This document shows, one piece after another, positions 12,151 through 19,885 of a DNA stretch of 27,606 bases. Position 1 is the first letter of the stretch, and each line of letters opens with the position of its first letter. The stretch lies in the IMG/VR virus record IMGVR_UViG_3300042014_000110, positions 1 through 27,606 of that record, one strand, 5' to 3'. Under the pieces are notes generated by a model that was not told the origin of the DNA, made no database searches, and worked only from the letters and a program-made list of their open reading frames with translations. The translations under genes and the position numbers were made by a program. This DNA is from a virus.

Positions 12151-13446
12151 CTAGGAGGATTCGAACCAGTTCTGCATCGCGGAGCGGCCCCGGCCGTCCG
12201 CCTCGGGCATCATGTGGGCGTAGATCCGGAGGGTGATCGACGGATCCGCGTGGCCCAGCCACTTCGACACTGCCACAAGGTTCTCCCGCGAGTCCAGATG
12301 CACCGACGCGAAGGTGTGCCGCAGCGCGTGAAAGCCGTCCGCGCGGGACTCCTGGTAGGTCACGACCGTCCTGAACTTGCCCGGCCGGTTCCTGATGGGC
12401 TGCCTCGTCTCGACCGGCGGCCGGATGACGCCGGCCGCCGCCAGTGCCGGCTTCCAGACCCGGGTGTCGAACCCGTCCCGCCGGATCGCGCCGCCCCAGG
12501 CGGACGTCAGGATCAGCGCGTGCGTCTGCGGAGCCCGCTCCTCGGCCTCACGATCCGACTTCGGCGGCCGGGGGTCCTTCCAGGGCAGCGTCACCAGTTC
12601 GGCCTGGCGCCGCTCCAGCGCCTCCTGGATCCGCTTCAGCAGGTACTCAGGCACGGGGACTTCCCGCGTCTTCTCGCCCTTCGGCAGAGCGAACGCCAGC
12701 TTCGCGCCCACCTTCTTCACCTGCCGGCGCACCAGGATCCGCTGGCCGTCGAAGTCGATGTCGTCCACCGACAGGCCGAAGACCTCGCTGGAACGCAGGC
12801 CGGCCCCCACCCCCAGGTCGACGCACAGGCGGAACCGGTCGTCGATCGCCTCACGGACAGCCAGCACCCGCTCCTTGGGCCACGCCCGGGCCTTCGCGGG
12901 CGGACGGGTCGGAACGCGCAGCGTCGTCTGCTTCCGGCACGGATTCCGCGTCAGGCGCTCGTCGTCGATCGCGGCCTGGAAGATGGCCGACAGGTAGCGC
13001 CAGGCCTCATTCCCGGTCCCCGCCCCTGCCGTCTCCTTGAGCACCCGCAGCCACTCGCCGAGCTGCTGGGTCTTGATGGCGTTCAGCTGGTAGTCGCCGA
13101 GGTGGGGGAGGATGTGGGTCCATACGCGCCCCTTCACCGTGGCCTCGGTGCTGGGGTTGTCGTAGTCGCGGCGGGCCCACCACTCCTTCTCGACGTAGTC
13201 CCGCAGGAGCATCTGGCCGCGGCGCGGGTCGATGAACTCGCCGGCAGTCGACTCGTGCTGTGCTTTGGCCAGCCAGGCGTTAGCCCCTTCGGGGCCGTGC
13301 AGCTTCTCGAACGAACGGTCCTTCACGCCGGGGATGCCGGCGACCCGGTACCTCTTGCCTTTGCCCCAGCGTTCCGTCCTGCGCTTCTCGCCGGTCGAGG
13401 GGTCCGGCCTCTTCGTCATCCACCGGTCTTCGATGTAGCCGGGCAT
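12151..13446 (-). CDS. int: Phage tyrosine integrase
   Basis: 431 residues from ATG 13446 to TAG at 12151. The N-terminal 80 residues include a beta-rich arm-binding domain with WGKGKRYRVAGIPG. The core-binding domain is about 80-180. The catalytic domain has Arg218 (GAGLRSSE), Lys256 (LPKGEK), His373 and Arg376 (HALRH), His399 (LGHAD) and nucleophile Tyr409 (RIYAH). It would integrate and excise the phage genome with an Xis partner; 15062-15286 is a candidate. Its 3' end spells TGGTTCGAATCC, which resembles a tRNA T-loop and could be part of an att core. It is the distal gene of a minus-strand run with 13465 and the repressor. Confidence 0.95.
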   Translation of the reverse strand: MPGYIEDRWMTKRPDPSTGEKRRTERWGKGKRYRVAGIPGVKDRSFEKLHGPEGANAWLAKAQHESTAGEFIDPRRGQMLLRDYVEKEWWARRDYDNPSTEATVKGRVWTHILPHLGDYQLNAIKTQQLGEWLRVLKETAGAGTGNEAWRYLSAIFQAAIDDERLTRNPCRKQTTLRVPTRPPAKARAWPKERVLAVREAIDDRFRLCVDLGVGAGLRSSEVFGLSVDDIDFDGQRILVRRQVKKVGAKLAFALPKGEKTREVPVPEYLLKRIQEALERRQAELVTLPWKDPRPPKSDREAEERAPQTHALILTSAWGGAIRRDGFDTRVWKPALAAAGVIRPPVETRQPIRNRPGKFRTVVTYQESRADGFHALRHTFASVHLDSRENLVAVSKWLGHADPSITLRIYAHMMPEADGRGRSAMQNWFESS

Positions 13447-13464
13447 GAAGCCCCCTCTTGCCGA

Positions 13465-13914
13465 TCAGGCCGCGTCCGCCTCGGGCGAGTCCATGGTGAT
13501 GATCTCACCCTGCCAGAGCTGGAACCACTGCCCGCCGGCGAGGAAGCGCTCGGTGGCGGGGTTCATGGCGTCGACGAACTGGCTGGCCGTGGCCAGGCTG
13601 GCGACGTGCACCACCACGAGCCCGCAGGATTCGCGTAGCTCGACGCACTGGCGGAGGTCCATCTGATCGTCCCCCTGGTAGGTGACGGTCAGTGGGCTCT
13701 CGGGGGAGTTGGCGCTGATGACCCGGCCGCGCCAGATCTGGAACCAGCTGCAGCGGGCGAGGAACTTCTTCATCGCTCCGTTGAGGGCTGCGGTGTACTC
13801 GCCCGCCTCGGCGCCCTCCCGGATCCTGACGCTTATGTGGCCGCGGCTCTCGCTGAGGTCCACCAGCTGTCCGAGTCTCAAGTGGGGCGTGGCTTCGTAC
13901 ACGACGCGCAGCAT
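13465..13914 (-). CDS. Unknown protein made of two tandem repeats
   Basis: 149 residues from ATG 13914 with GAGGG upstream; a longer frame to 14007 lacks a good start. Two halves align. VDLSESRGHISVRI ... KKFLARCSWFQIWRGRVISA corresponds to VELRESCGLVVVHV ... ERFLAGGQWFQLWQGEIITM, so a domain of about 65 residues has been duplicated. Each half looks like beta-strand, helix, then a WFQ(I/L)W strand. It ends 18 nt before the integrase start and is probably co-transcribed with it. Function is unknown; the position suggests a lysogeny or superinfection role. Confidence 0.75.
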   Translation of the reverse strand: MLRVVYEATPHLRLGQLVDLSESRGHISVRIREGAEAGEYTAALNGAMKKFLARCSWFQIWRGRVISANSPESPLTVTYQGDDQMDLRQCVELRESCGLVVVHVASLATASQFVDAMNPATERFLAGGQWFQLWQGEIITMDSPEADAA

Positions 13915-14074
13915 GAGGCACCCTCCCGTTGGCGCGGTGCGCTGGGGCGTTGTGTGCCGGAAGCGCACGGTTGTGGAAGGGTACGCCGAGTGAACAGAGC
14001 GCGACAATCCGTTCTCACGAATGTCTACATGGGGACTTTTTCGGTCAGTTACCTCTGCCGCGTGAAGCTCTCTG

Positions 14075-14506
14075 CTAGTCGTTCTCGCGGCGGGCGCGCT
14101 CGTCGGCCTCGATCATCGCCCGCCAGCGGCGCAGCTCAGGCTCGGACATGCCTGCCAAGTGGCCCACGATGATGCGGACTTCGTCGTTGTAGCCGGCCAG
14201 CTCGGTGGCTACGTATCCCAGCCACTGGTCGGCTGCTGCGGCCTTGACGCGGCGGTCGCTCACGCGGAGGGCGGCGGCGATGGCCCGCATCTGGGTCTCG
14301 CTCGGTGCGTTCGCCGGCGGGTTGCCCACAAGCCGCTGAAGGTAGGGCTTGGAGAGTTTCGTCCCGGTGTCCGGGTCGATGGCGCGCTCGGACATTTTGG
14401 CGTAGGAGAGTCCACGGTCGTTGGCGTCCTGGATGAGCTGCGAGAGCGCACCGCGGGGACCCGGCGCTTCCGTCCCGGTGGCCGGGTCGGTGGCCGCAGC
14501 CGTCAT
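14075..14506 (-). CDS. XRE-type phage immunity repressor
   Basis: 143 residues from ATG 14506, preceded by GAGGAAGAGG; a frame to 14536 exists but the inner start has the better site. The HTH region is LSYAKMSERA, then LSKPYLQRLVGNPPANAPSE, followed by MRAIAAALRVSDRRVKAAAADQWLG and a helical C-terminus. It is divergent from a Cro-like gene at 14761, with a dense operator region between, which is the normal lysis-lysogeny switch layout. It is homologous to the accessory protein at 4709-5098. Confidence 0.8.
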   Translation of the reverse strand: MTAAATDPATGTEAPGPRGALSQLIQDANDRGLSYAKMSERAIDPDTGTKLSKPYLQRLVGNPPANAPSETQMRAIAAALRVSDRRVKAAAADQWLGYVATELAGYNDEVRIIVGHLAGMSEPELRRWRAMIEADERARREND

Positions 14507-14602
14507 GTCCTCTTCCTCTCGGGTCACTTCAAGCACCGACTGTCTCTGTAGGGGGTGGCGTGCGAAGGGGAAAATACCAGCTCAGTCCGTACAACCATCT
14601 GA

Positions 14603-14724
14603 GATCCGAGACGATCCGTCTACGGATCGATGCTATCCAGCCCAGAACTTTGCCGATAGTCGAGTCCCGGCCGCAGTGAATCGTCTCGGATCTGTAGACG
14701 ATTCGGCTCGACTGTGGTTACCTA
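14603..14724. promoter_or_regulatory. Immunity operator region of the divergent switch
   Basis: GATCCGAGACGAT (14603-14615) is repeated inversely at 14680-14692. CGATCCGT/ACGGATCG (14612-14629) and GAATCGTCT/AGACGATTC (14678-14704) are inverted repeats. All four parts fit one 15-mer close to GAATCGTCTCGGATC, so there are four related sites in two pairs. The rightmost overlaps a -35-like TAGACG at 14695, with a weak -10 near 14718-14724 for the 14761 gene. The likely ligands are the 14075 repressor and the 14761 protein. Confidence 0.7.
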
Positions 14725-14760
14725 TGTCAGGCAAACAGCTCCGCACCACTCGGGGGAACC

Positions 14761-15057
14761 GTGAGCCGACGTGCAAGTAGACGCTGGACCCTGCGCAGCA
14801 TCCCGCTCCTCAGGCACTACATGGACTACCCGGGTCGAGGTAAGCCCTTCTCGGTCCGGACCCTGGCCGAAGAGTCGGGCGTCAGTCAGGGAGTGATCGA
14901 CAAGCTCCTGACCGGCAGGCAGGACACCGCAGACGTCGACGACGCGACCGCCCTCGCGGAGACCCTCGGTAGCGCGATCTTCCCTCTTTTCGCGCCCCCG
15001 TCGTCTCCGGAACTGAATCGAACGTCTCAATCCCCTACCCCCACAAGTGAGGAATAG
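14761..15057 (+). CDS. Cro-like HTH protein, first early gene
   Basis: 98 residues from GTG 14761, with GGGGG 4-5 nt upstream. The helix-turn-helix is FSVRTLAEESGVSQGVIDKL, then LTGRQDTADVDDATALAETLG, followed by a Ser/Pro-rich tail. It starts the long rightward operon and faces the repressor across the operator region, so a Cro-like role antagonising the repressor is the natural reading. That role is inferred from position. Confidence 0.75.
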   Translation: MSRRASRRWTLRSIPLLRHYMDYPGRGKPFSVRTLAEESGVSQGVIDKLLTGRQDTADVDDATALAETLGSAIFPLFAPPSSPELNRTSQSPTPTSEE

Positions 15058-15061
15058 ACCA

Positions 15062-15286
15062 ATGGCCAACAAGCCCAAGCCCCCGCCCAAGGGGTGGCTC
15101 TGGAGCGACGACGCCGCCGACTACCTGGGTGTTTCCGTCACCACCCTCTACCGGTGGCGCCGCGACGGTGTCGGGCCGAAGGGCGAGCCGCACGGCCTGC
15201 GCCGCTACAGGTACAAGATCGCCGACCTCGATGCGTGGCTGAACGGCGACCGCGCCGACACCGAGCCGGCCCGCGCCGCCGCCTGA
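15062..15286 (+). CDS. Excisionase-like MerR-type HTH protein
   Basis: 74 residues from ATG 15062 with GAGGAA upstream. The HTH_17/AlpA type is clear: WLWSDDAADYLGVSVTTLYRW, then RYRYKIADLDAWL. Proteins of this size and fold commonly act as Xis, bending att DNA to favour excision, or as small activators. It lies 4 nt after the Cro-like gene. Since the integrase is on the other strand, excision could be switched on with the early operon. Confidence 0.8.
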   Translation: MANKPKPPPKGWLWSDDAADYLGVSVTTLYRWRRDGVGPKGEPHGLRRYRYKIADLDAWLNGDRADTEPARAAA

Positions 15287-15309
15287 CGGCCGACCTCCCA
15301 GGAGAAGCC

Positions 15310-15519
15310 ATGGACTCGCGCATGTTCAACGCCCTCTTCACCCTCCGCTACGACACGGCGGCCGGCGAGGTCGTCAAGCCCGACCTGCTGGCCCGCGAGG
15401 TGCACATGGTCGAGGGCCCGAAGGCCAACGCGCTGGGCGACGTGGAGCAGGCGTGGGACATCGCGGTGCTCGACGAGTCCGGCACCGACGTGACCGGCCG
15501 CTTCCCCTGCTTCACCTGA
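15310..15519 (+). CDS. Small early protein, unknown
   Basis: 69 residues from ATG 15310, with CCAGGAGA upstream. Visible features: FNALFTLRYDTAAGEV near the start, a helical acidic middle and a C-terminal FPCFT. No domain is recognised. It is in the early operon between the Xis-like gene and several coupled small genes. No gene is seen in 15520-15610. Confidence 0.6.
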   Translation: MDSRMFNALFTLRYDTAAGEVVKPDLLAREVHMVEGPKANALGDVEQAWDIAVLDESGTDVTGRFPCFT

Positions 15520-15610
15520 CGCCGCCCGAGCGGCAAAGAGGCCGCCCCGCGCCTACGGGACGACCTCGCGATCCCCATCCAGAGCACGCAACGAAGGGAC
15601 CGCCGAGTCC

Positions 15611-16048
15611 ATGATCTCATCTCAGCCCGAGGCCAGGAAGGTCTCGCTCGCCGCCGAACTGCGGAACGCCGCAGAGAAGCTGCGTAAGCACGTGAAGCAC
15701 GCGACGGACAGCCCGTGGGTCACCAGCTCCGTCTGGTCCCCGCGCGCCACGTCGACGTCCGCCGTCTACTCCCACGCCCATCCGGCGGGCTCGGTCGCCT
15801 CCGAGGTCGTCGCCTCCGGCCGGATCCGTTCCGGCTACGGCGGGATCCGTGAGCCGTGGAACGCCGAGTACATCGCCCTGATGCAGCCGTCCGTAGGCAA
15901 GCTCCTCGCCGATCTGCTGGACGTCGAGGCCGACGTCGTGGCGGCCCGCACCGCGGAGGACGGCACCGAGGACTACGCCCTCGACTACGGCAGCAACTTC
16001 CTCATCGACATCGCCCGCCTCATCAACGGCGAGGAGGCGGCCCGATGA
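15611..16048 (+). CDS. Early protein, unknown actinophage type
   Basis: 145 residues from ATG 15611, with GAAGGGA about 12 nt upstream. The start is a charged helix (AAELRNAAEKLRKHVKHA) and the middle is Ser/Thr-rich. It then has EPWNAEYIALMQPSVGKLLADLL, similar in style to a common Streptomyces phage protein group with unknown function, and a C-terminal FLIDIARLINGEEA helix. It is coupled to the next gene by ATGA. Confidence 0.65.
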   Translation: MISSQPEARKVSLAAELRNAAEKLRKHVKHATDSPWVTSSVWSPRATSTSAVYSHAHPAGSVASEVVASGRIRSGYGGIREPWNAEYIALMQPSVGKLLADLLDVEADVVAARTAEDGTEDYALDYGSNFLIDIARLINGEEAAR

Positions 16049-16290
16049 CCGCCCGCATCCCCACTCCTGAGGCCGTCTCCTACTTCGCCGCTCGTCTGCT
16101 GCCCGACCACGTCCGTGAGGCTGCGGCGACCGCGGACCGCGCGGAGCTGTACCTGGGCTGCCCCGTCTCGCCGCTGTCGATGGAGGACTTGGGCGACCGG
16201 GAGACGGTGCTCGCGCAGTGGCATCGCGCGGACAAGACCCTCGCCGCAGCCCCGCTACGGCCCGTCACCGCGACGGAGACGCTGTCGTGA
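16045..16290 (+). CDS. Small early protein, unknown
   Basis: 81 residues from ATG 16045, overlapping the previous stop by 4 nt. It is helical, with PEAVSYFAARLLPDHVREA near the start and VLAQWHRADKTLAAAP near the end. No motif is recognised. It is part of a chain of five genes joined by 4-nt overlaps (15611 to 17313). Confidence 0.55.
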   Translation: MTARIPTPEAVSYFAARLLPDHVREAAATADRAELYLGCPVSPLSMEDLGDRETVLAQWHRADKTLAAAPLRPVTATETLS

Positions 16291-16514
16291 CGCGCCCGAT
16301 CTCCGATCTGGACATGCCCCTGGCCCGGCTGGAGGCCGACATCCGGGCCCTGGCCGCCCGCCGCTTCCAGGCGGGTGCGGCCGCCGAGCAGCGGCATCTC
16401 CTCGACCCCGCCGACCAGGCGTTCGCCGCCCTGGCCTGCTCCTGCCCGACCGCCTGCTCCTGCCCAGCCGACTACCCCGGCTGGACCCCCACGACCAGGG
16501 AGAAGACGTCGTGA
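16287..16514 (+). CDS. Small Cys-rich early protein
   Basis: 75 residues from GTG 16287, coupled to the previous gene by GTGA. The N-terminal 45 residues form an amphipathic helix with LARLEADIRALAARRF. The C-terminal part has four Cys (LACSCPTACSCPADYPGW), possibly a metal site or disulphides. Function is unknown. Confidence 0.55.
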   Translation: MTRPISDLDMPLARLEADIRALAARRFQAGAAAEQRHLLDPADQAFAALACSCPTACSCPADYPGWTPTTREKTS

Positions 16515-16867
16515 TCCTCGTCGCCGAACACCTACCCGCCCGCCCGCGCAAGGCCTCCGCCGCCCGCAGGCGCCGCCACCACTTCCGGCTCCCGTACCGG
16601 CTCCACCAGTACGCGCCGGCCGCCGCGTCGATCCTCCTCGCCCCGGTGTGGACGGACACGCAGGGCCCGCAGGAGCGGGTGTTCGTGGCCCGCGCCCTCG
16701 ACGCCGACGGCGAGCCGGTGACCATCCCGCGCGGCGGCTCCCGCCAGATCGCCTCCCTGCTGCAGAGCGCGTTCCCGGGCGCCGACTGGAACCAGGCCCA
16801 GACCTGGCACGCCAAGACCAACCAGCTCACCACCTGGCAGCAGCAGGAACGGCGGGCAGCGGCGTGA
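16511..16867 (+). CDS. Conserved-looking actinophage protein
   Basis: 118 residues from GTG 16511, coupled by GTGA. A basic N-terminus with many Arg and His is followed by VFVARALDADGEPVTIPRGG and FPGADWNQAQTWHAKTNQLTTW, a pattern I associate with small hypothetical proteins of Streptomyces phages and elements. It could bind nucleic acid. There is no catalytic motif. Confidence 0.6.
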   Translation: MILVAEHLPARPRKASAARRRRHHFRLPYRLHQYAPAAASILLAPVWTDTQGPQERVFVARALDADGEPVTIPRGGSRQIASLLQSAFPGADWNQAQTWHAKTNQLTTWQQQERRAAA

Positions 16868-17313
16868 CCAGCATCCTGCCCCGCCTACGCGGCACCGGCA
16901 TCCGCCGGGCGGTCGACAAGGTCGCCGAGCTCCGCGACGAGAACGTCCGGCTCCTCAACCGGCAGGCCGCCGCCGACGACTTCTTCGCGATCCTCATGCA
17001 CGACGTCGTCACCACCAACGCCGCCTGGGGGCAGGAGAAGCAGCTGCGCGGGGAGGCCGAGGAGGCTGCCGCGCAGATGCGGATGGAACGCGACGAGTGG
17101 CGGGATGAGGCGCTGGCCCTGCGGGCCCGGTTCGGTCCGCAGATCGCGGCTGAGGCGAACGCCAACGCGGTCACCGTGCCGTGCGGCTACCGCGACACCA
17201 GCGCCATCGAGGACCAGGCCACCGGGCCGATCGACGTCCGCCCGCTCTGGGAAGCCGCCGACGCCGGACGCCTCGGAGCCGTCACCGACCCGGGCCACGG
17301 CACCACCCTCTGA
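16864..17313 (+). CDS. Coiled-coil early protein
   Basis: 149 residues from GTG 16864, coupled by GTGA. A long helical coiled coil runs from about residue 15 to 100 (AVDKVAELRDENVRLLN, then EAEEAAAQMRMERDEWRDEALAL). The C-terminal tail is less ordered. It resembles small scaffold or DNA-associated coiled-coil proteins; function is unknown. The following 17314-17488 holds no gene but a terminator-like hairpin. Confidence 0.6.
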   Translation: MTSILPRLRGTGIRRAVDKVAELRDENVRLLNRQAAADDFFAILMHDVVTTNAAWGQEKQLRGEAEEAAAQMRMERDEWRDEALALRARFGPQIAAEANANAVTVPCGYRDTSAIEDQATGPIDVRPLWEAADAGRLGAVTDPGHGTTL

Positions 17314-17415
17314 CCGCCGCCCCGCCGGATGACCACCGGCCGGCGGAGGCGGCGACCAACAACCGAAGACCAGCCGCACGTGGCGACCTCCCCCTCGCGC
17401 CCGGCGGCATCCGAA

Positions 17416-17459
17416 GGGCCGCCAGCCCCGCACACCCCCCCCGTCGGGGCTGGCGGCCC
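17416..17459 (+). terminator. Hairpin terminator inside the early operon
   Basis: GGGCCGCCAGCCCC (17416-17429) and GGGGCTGGCGGCCC (17446-17459) form a perfect 14-bp stem with a 16-nt C-rich loop, followed by a short TTTT at 17475. It splits the small-gene block from the recombination and replication block. If efficient, it would need antitermination or a second promoter downstream. Confidence 0.75.
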
Positions 17460-17488
17460 GCCATCAGCACACCCTTTTGGAGCCTCAC

Positions 17489-17836
17489 ATGAGCACCAAC
17501 AGCCCCATCACCAGCGAGGTCGCGGCGCACGTCCTGTCGCACTTCGGCCGCCCCGGCGGCTACCCGGCCGGCGACTGGACCGAATCCCTCATCAGCCTCA
17601 TCGACCGCGCCGACATGACCAACCGGGCCAAGCTGACCGCCGCCTTCCCCGACTACGGGGCCGCCATCGTCCTCATGAAGTACGACTACGACGGGACCGG
17701 GCTGCCCGCGCTGCAGGCCATCGCCGCCGGGAAGCCGCTCCGCTGCACCCGCTGCCGCGGCGAGGACGGCCCGTTCACCGACGAGCAGCTGTGCGAGCCG
17801 TGCGCCCGCCCGATGCCCCTGGACGGCGTGGCGTGA
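17489..17836 (+). CDS. Zinc-ribbon-tailed early protein
   Basis: 115 residues from ATG 17489 (TGGAG upstream; the in-frame start at 17477 is weaker). The N-terminal 80 residues are mixed. The C-terminal 35 contain CTRC and CEPC with 16 residues between, a likely zinc ribbon. It lies directly upstream of the RecE-like nuclease with a GTGA overlap, so it may help DNA recombination. That link is inferred. Confidence 0.65.
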   Translation: MSTNSPITSEVAAHVLSHFGRPGGYPAGDWTESLISLIDRADMTNRAKLTAAFPDYGAAIVLMKYDYDGTGLPALQAIAAGKPLRCTRCRGEDGPFTDEQLCEPCARPMPLDGVA

Positions 17837-18660
17837 CCGCGGCGCCGGTCGAGGTCGAGCCCGGCCTCTACGACATCCCCGCCGAGCTGTACCACCAGGA
17901 CCCCATACCCGGAGGCAGCCTCTCCTCCACCGGCGCCCGCAAGCTCGTCACCGAGTGCCCCGCCAAGTTCAAGTACTGGCTCGACCACCCGCAGCCCCAC
18001 AACAAGGCCCTCGAACTCGGCACCGCCGCACACAAGCTGGTCCTCGACGACGGCCCCGAACTCGTCCTCGTCGATGCCGAGAAGTGGAACACCGACGACA
18101 TCAAGGCCGAGGTCGCCGCGATCCGCGCCGCCGGGAACATCCCGCTCAAGCGGCACCAGCTGGAGCAGGTCGAAGCTATGGCGGCCGAGCTGCGGGCCGA
18201 CGCAGACGCGGCCCGGCTGCTGGAGCCCGGCTCCGGTGTCGCCGAGCAGTCCGCGTTCTGGAACGACAAGGGTGTCTGGCGGCGGGCCCGCTTCGACTGG
18301 CTGCGCCACGACGGCCAGATCGTCGACTACAAGACCGCCCGCTCCTGCCGCCGCCAGGACCTGGAGAAGGCGTTCCACGAGCACGGCTACCCGCAGCAGC
18401 AGGAGTGGTACATCGACGCCGGCGCCGCCCTCGACGTCGCCGACCCCGAGCGGCCGTTCCAGTTCGTGCTGCAGGAGAAAGACCCGCCCTACCTGGTCGT
18501 CGTGACGACCTGCGACCCGATGGCCCGCGGCATCGGCCGCCACCTCAACGAGGTCGCCCTCAACACCTACGCCATCTGCCGCGAGCGCGGCGACTGGCCC
18601 GGATACCTCCCGAACCCGATGACCGCGCTGCCCTCGTGGGTCGAGCGCCAGTACGCCTAG
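17833..18660 (+). CDS. RecE-like PD-(D/E)XK exonuclease
   Basis: 275 residues from GTG 17833, coupled by GTGA. It begins with GLYDIPAELYHQDPIPGGSLSSTGARKL and contains LELGTAAHKLVLD. The nuclease core is RARFDWLRHDGQIVDYKTA, with Asp155 and Asp165-Tyr-Lys167 as metal and catalytic residues. This is the layout of phage RecE/Cas4-like exonucleases (DUF3799 type), about 260-300 aa. It would resect double-stranded ends to make 3' single strands. Its neighbour is a Sak4-like ATPase, which would use those strands. Confidence 0.9.
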   Translation: MTAAPVEVEPGLYDIPAELYHQDPIPGGSLSSTGARKLVTECPAKFKYWLDHPQPHNKALELGTAAHKLVLDDGPELVLVDAEKWNTDDIKAEVAAIRAAGNIPLKRHQLEQVEAMAAELRADADAARLLEPGSGVAEQSAFWNDKGVWRRARFDWLRHDGQIVDYKTARSCRRQDLEKAFHEHGYPQQQEWYIDAGAALDVADPERPFQFVLQEKDPPYLVVVTTCDPMARGIGRHLNEVALNTYAICRERGDWPGYLPNPMTALPSWVERQYA

Positions 18661-18668
18661 GAGACCGC

Positions 18669-19439
18669 ATGTCCCAGCTTCCGCCGCCCGTCCGTACCGC
18701 CCGACAGCAGGGGCCGCCGCCGGAGAACGAGCAGTTCGCGTTCCGGCCCGCCAGCAAGGCCGGCCGTAAGGGCCGCGTCTCCATCCAGGGACTCTCCGGC
18801 TCCGGGAAGACGTGGACCGGCCTCGGTATCGCGCACGGCCTGTCCGAGGGCCACAAGTTCGCCGTGATCGACACGGAGAAGGGCGCCGCCAGCCTGTACG
18901 CCGGTCACCGAGGCATCCACTTCGACACGCTCGCCATGGACCGCTACGACCCGCGCGATCTCGCCCGCGCTCTCGACGCCGCCGCCCAGGCCGGATACCC
19001 AGCCGTGTTCGTCGACAGCCTCTCCCACTTCTGGAAGGGCACCGACGGCACCCTCGACCAGGTCGAGAAAGCCTCCAGCCGGTACGGCGGCAACAAGTTC
19101 GCCGGCTGGAAAGACGGCACCCCCATCCAGAACGACATGGTCGCCGCGATCCTCGACTACCCCGGCCACGTCGTCTGCTCGATGCGCTCCTACACCGAGT
19201 GGGTGCTGAACGGCGGCAAGCCCGAACGGGTCGGCACCCGGCCCGAGCAGCGCAAGGGCATCGAGTACGAGTTCGACGTCGCCGTCGCGATGGACATCGA
19301 GAACACGCTCGAAGTCCTCAAGTCCCGCTGCCCCGCCCTCAACCGGCAGGTCATCAAGCGGCCCAACGGCGCCCGCGACATCGCCGGGCCGCTCCTCGCC
19401 TGGCTGACCGCCAGCCCCGAGCCCACCACCGAGCAGTAG
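18669..19439 (+). CDS. Sak4-like/RecA-fold phage recombination ATPase
   Basis: 256 residues from ATG 18669. Walker A is GLSGSGKT at residues 41-48. A Walker B-like AVFVDSLSHF lies at about 112-120. VIDTEKGAAS resembles the AAA_24/Sak4 type. The size is similar to phage Sak4 proteins. Directly after a RecE-like nuclease, it is likely the single-strand annealing or strand-exchange partner. Assignment to Sak4 rather than a general P-loop ATPase is by context. A hairpin follows at 19455-19481. Confidence 0.8.
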   Translation: MSQLPPPVRTARQQGPPPENEQFAFRPASKAGRKGRVSIQGLSGSGKTWTGLGIAHGLSEGHKFAVIDTEKGAASLYAGHRGIHFDTLAMDRYDPRDLARALDAAAQAGYPAVFVDSLSHFWKGTDGTLDQVEKASSRYGGNKFAGWKDGTPIQNDMVAAILDYPGHVVCSMRSYTEWVLNGGKPERVGTRPEQRKGIEYEFDVAVAMDIENTLEVLKSRCPALNRQVIKRPNGARDIAGPLLAWLTASPEPTTEQ

Positions 19440-19454
19440 CCCGCACACGCCGGA

Positions 19455-19481
19455 GGCCGCCCGCGGGCGATGCGGGCGGCC
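19455..19481 (+). terminator. Intercistronic hairpin
   Basis: GGCCGCCCGC and GCGGGCGGCC form a perfect 10-bp stem with a 7-nt loop in the 65-bp gap after the Sak4-like gene. There is no T tract. It could be a weak terminator or an mRNA-stabilising hairpin. Confidence 0.55.
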
Positions 19482-19504
19482 CCTTCACCCGACAAGGACA
19501 GCAG

Positions 19505-19885
19505 ATGACGAAGCGTTTGTCTCTCGCCGAGCGCCTGGCCGCCGACGACAAGAACCTCCTCCTCCACGAAATCGTGAAACAGGACGACTGGTCCCTGTTC
19601 CTCGTCCAGCAGGCCGTCCTCCACTTCGGCCTGCAGAAGCCCGAGTTCTCCTGCAACGACTTGCGCGACGTGCTGCCCGAGCTGGGGCACGGGTTCCTCG
19701 GCGCCGCCATCAACGCGCTGCGCACCACCGGGATCATCGCCCACACCGACCGGATGGTTCCGTCCACGCAGGCCAGCACCCACGGGCACCGGATCGCCGT
19801 CTGGAAGTTGACCCGCAAGGGCATCGGTATCGCCGCCCGCTCCGCCGCAGCCCGACGCGAGCAGCAGAGGCGGGCCGCGGCGTGA
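19505..19885 (+). CDS. Winged-helix-like early protein
   Basis: 126 residues from ATG 19505, with AAGGACAG upstream. The body shows NDLRDVLPELGHGFLGAAINAL, TTGIIAHT, then HRIAVWKLTRKGI, consistent with a winged-helix fold. The tail is Arg-rich. It may bind DNA at the replication or recombination fork. Function is not known. Confidence 0.65.
   Translation: MTKRLSLAERLAADDKNLLLHEIVKQDDWSLFLVQQAVLHFGLQKPEFSCNDLRDVLPELGHGFLGAAINALRTTGIIAHTDRMVPSTQASTHGHRIAVWKLTRKGIGIAARSAAARREQQRRAAA

Noticed and set aside
12151-12170. tRNA gene on the minus strand near the integrase end
   Set aside because: Only the T-loop consensus matches. The arms do not pair and no acceptor or anticodon stem is present.
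12124-13638. 504-codon plus-strand open frame antisense to the integrase
   Set aside because: High-GC bias keeps antisense frames open. The minus strand has a full integrase with all catalytic residues, and the plus frame has no start site or domain.
17314-17488. Gene in the gap before the zinc-ribbon protein
   Set aside because: The only open frame is Pro/Arg-rich, lacks a start site and crosses the 17416-17459 hairpin.
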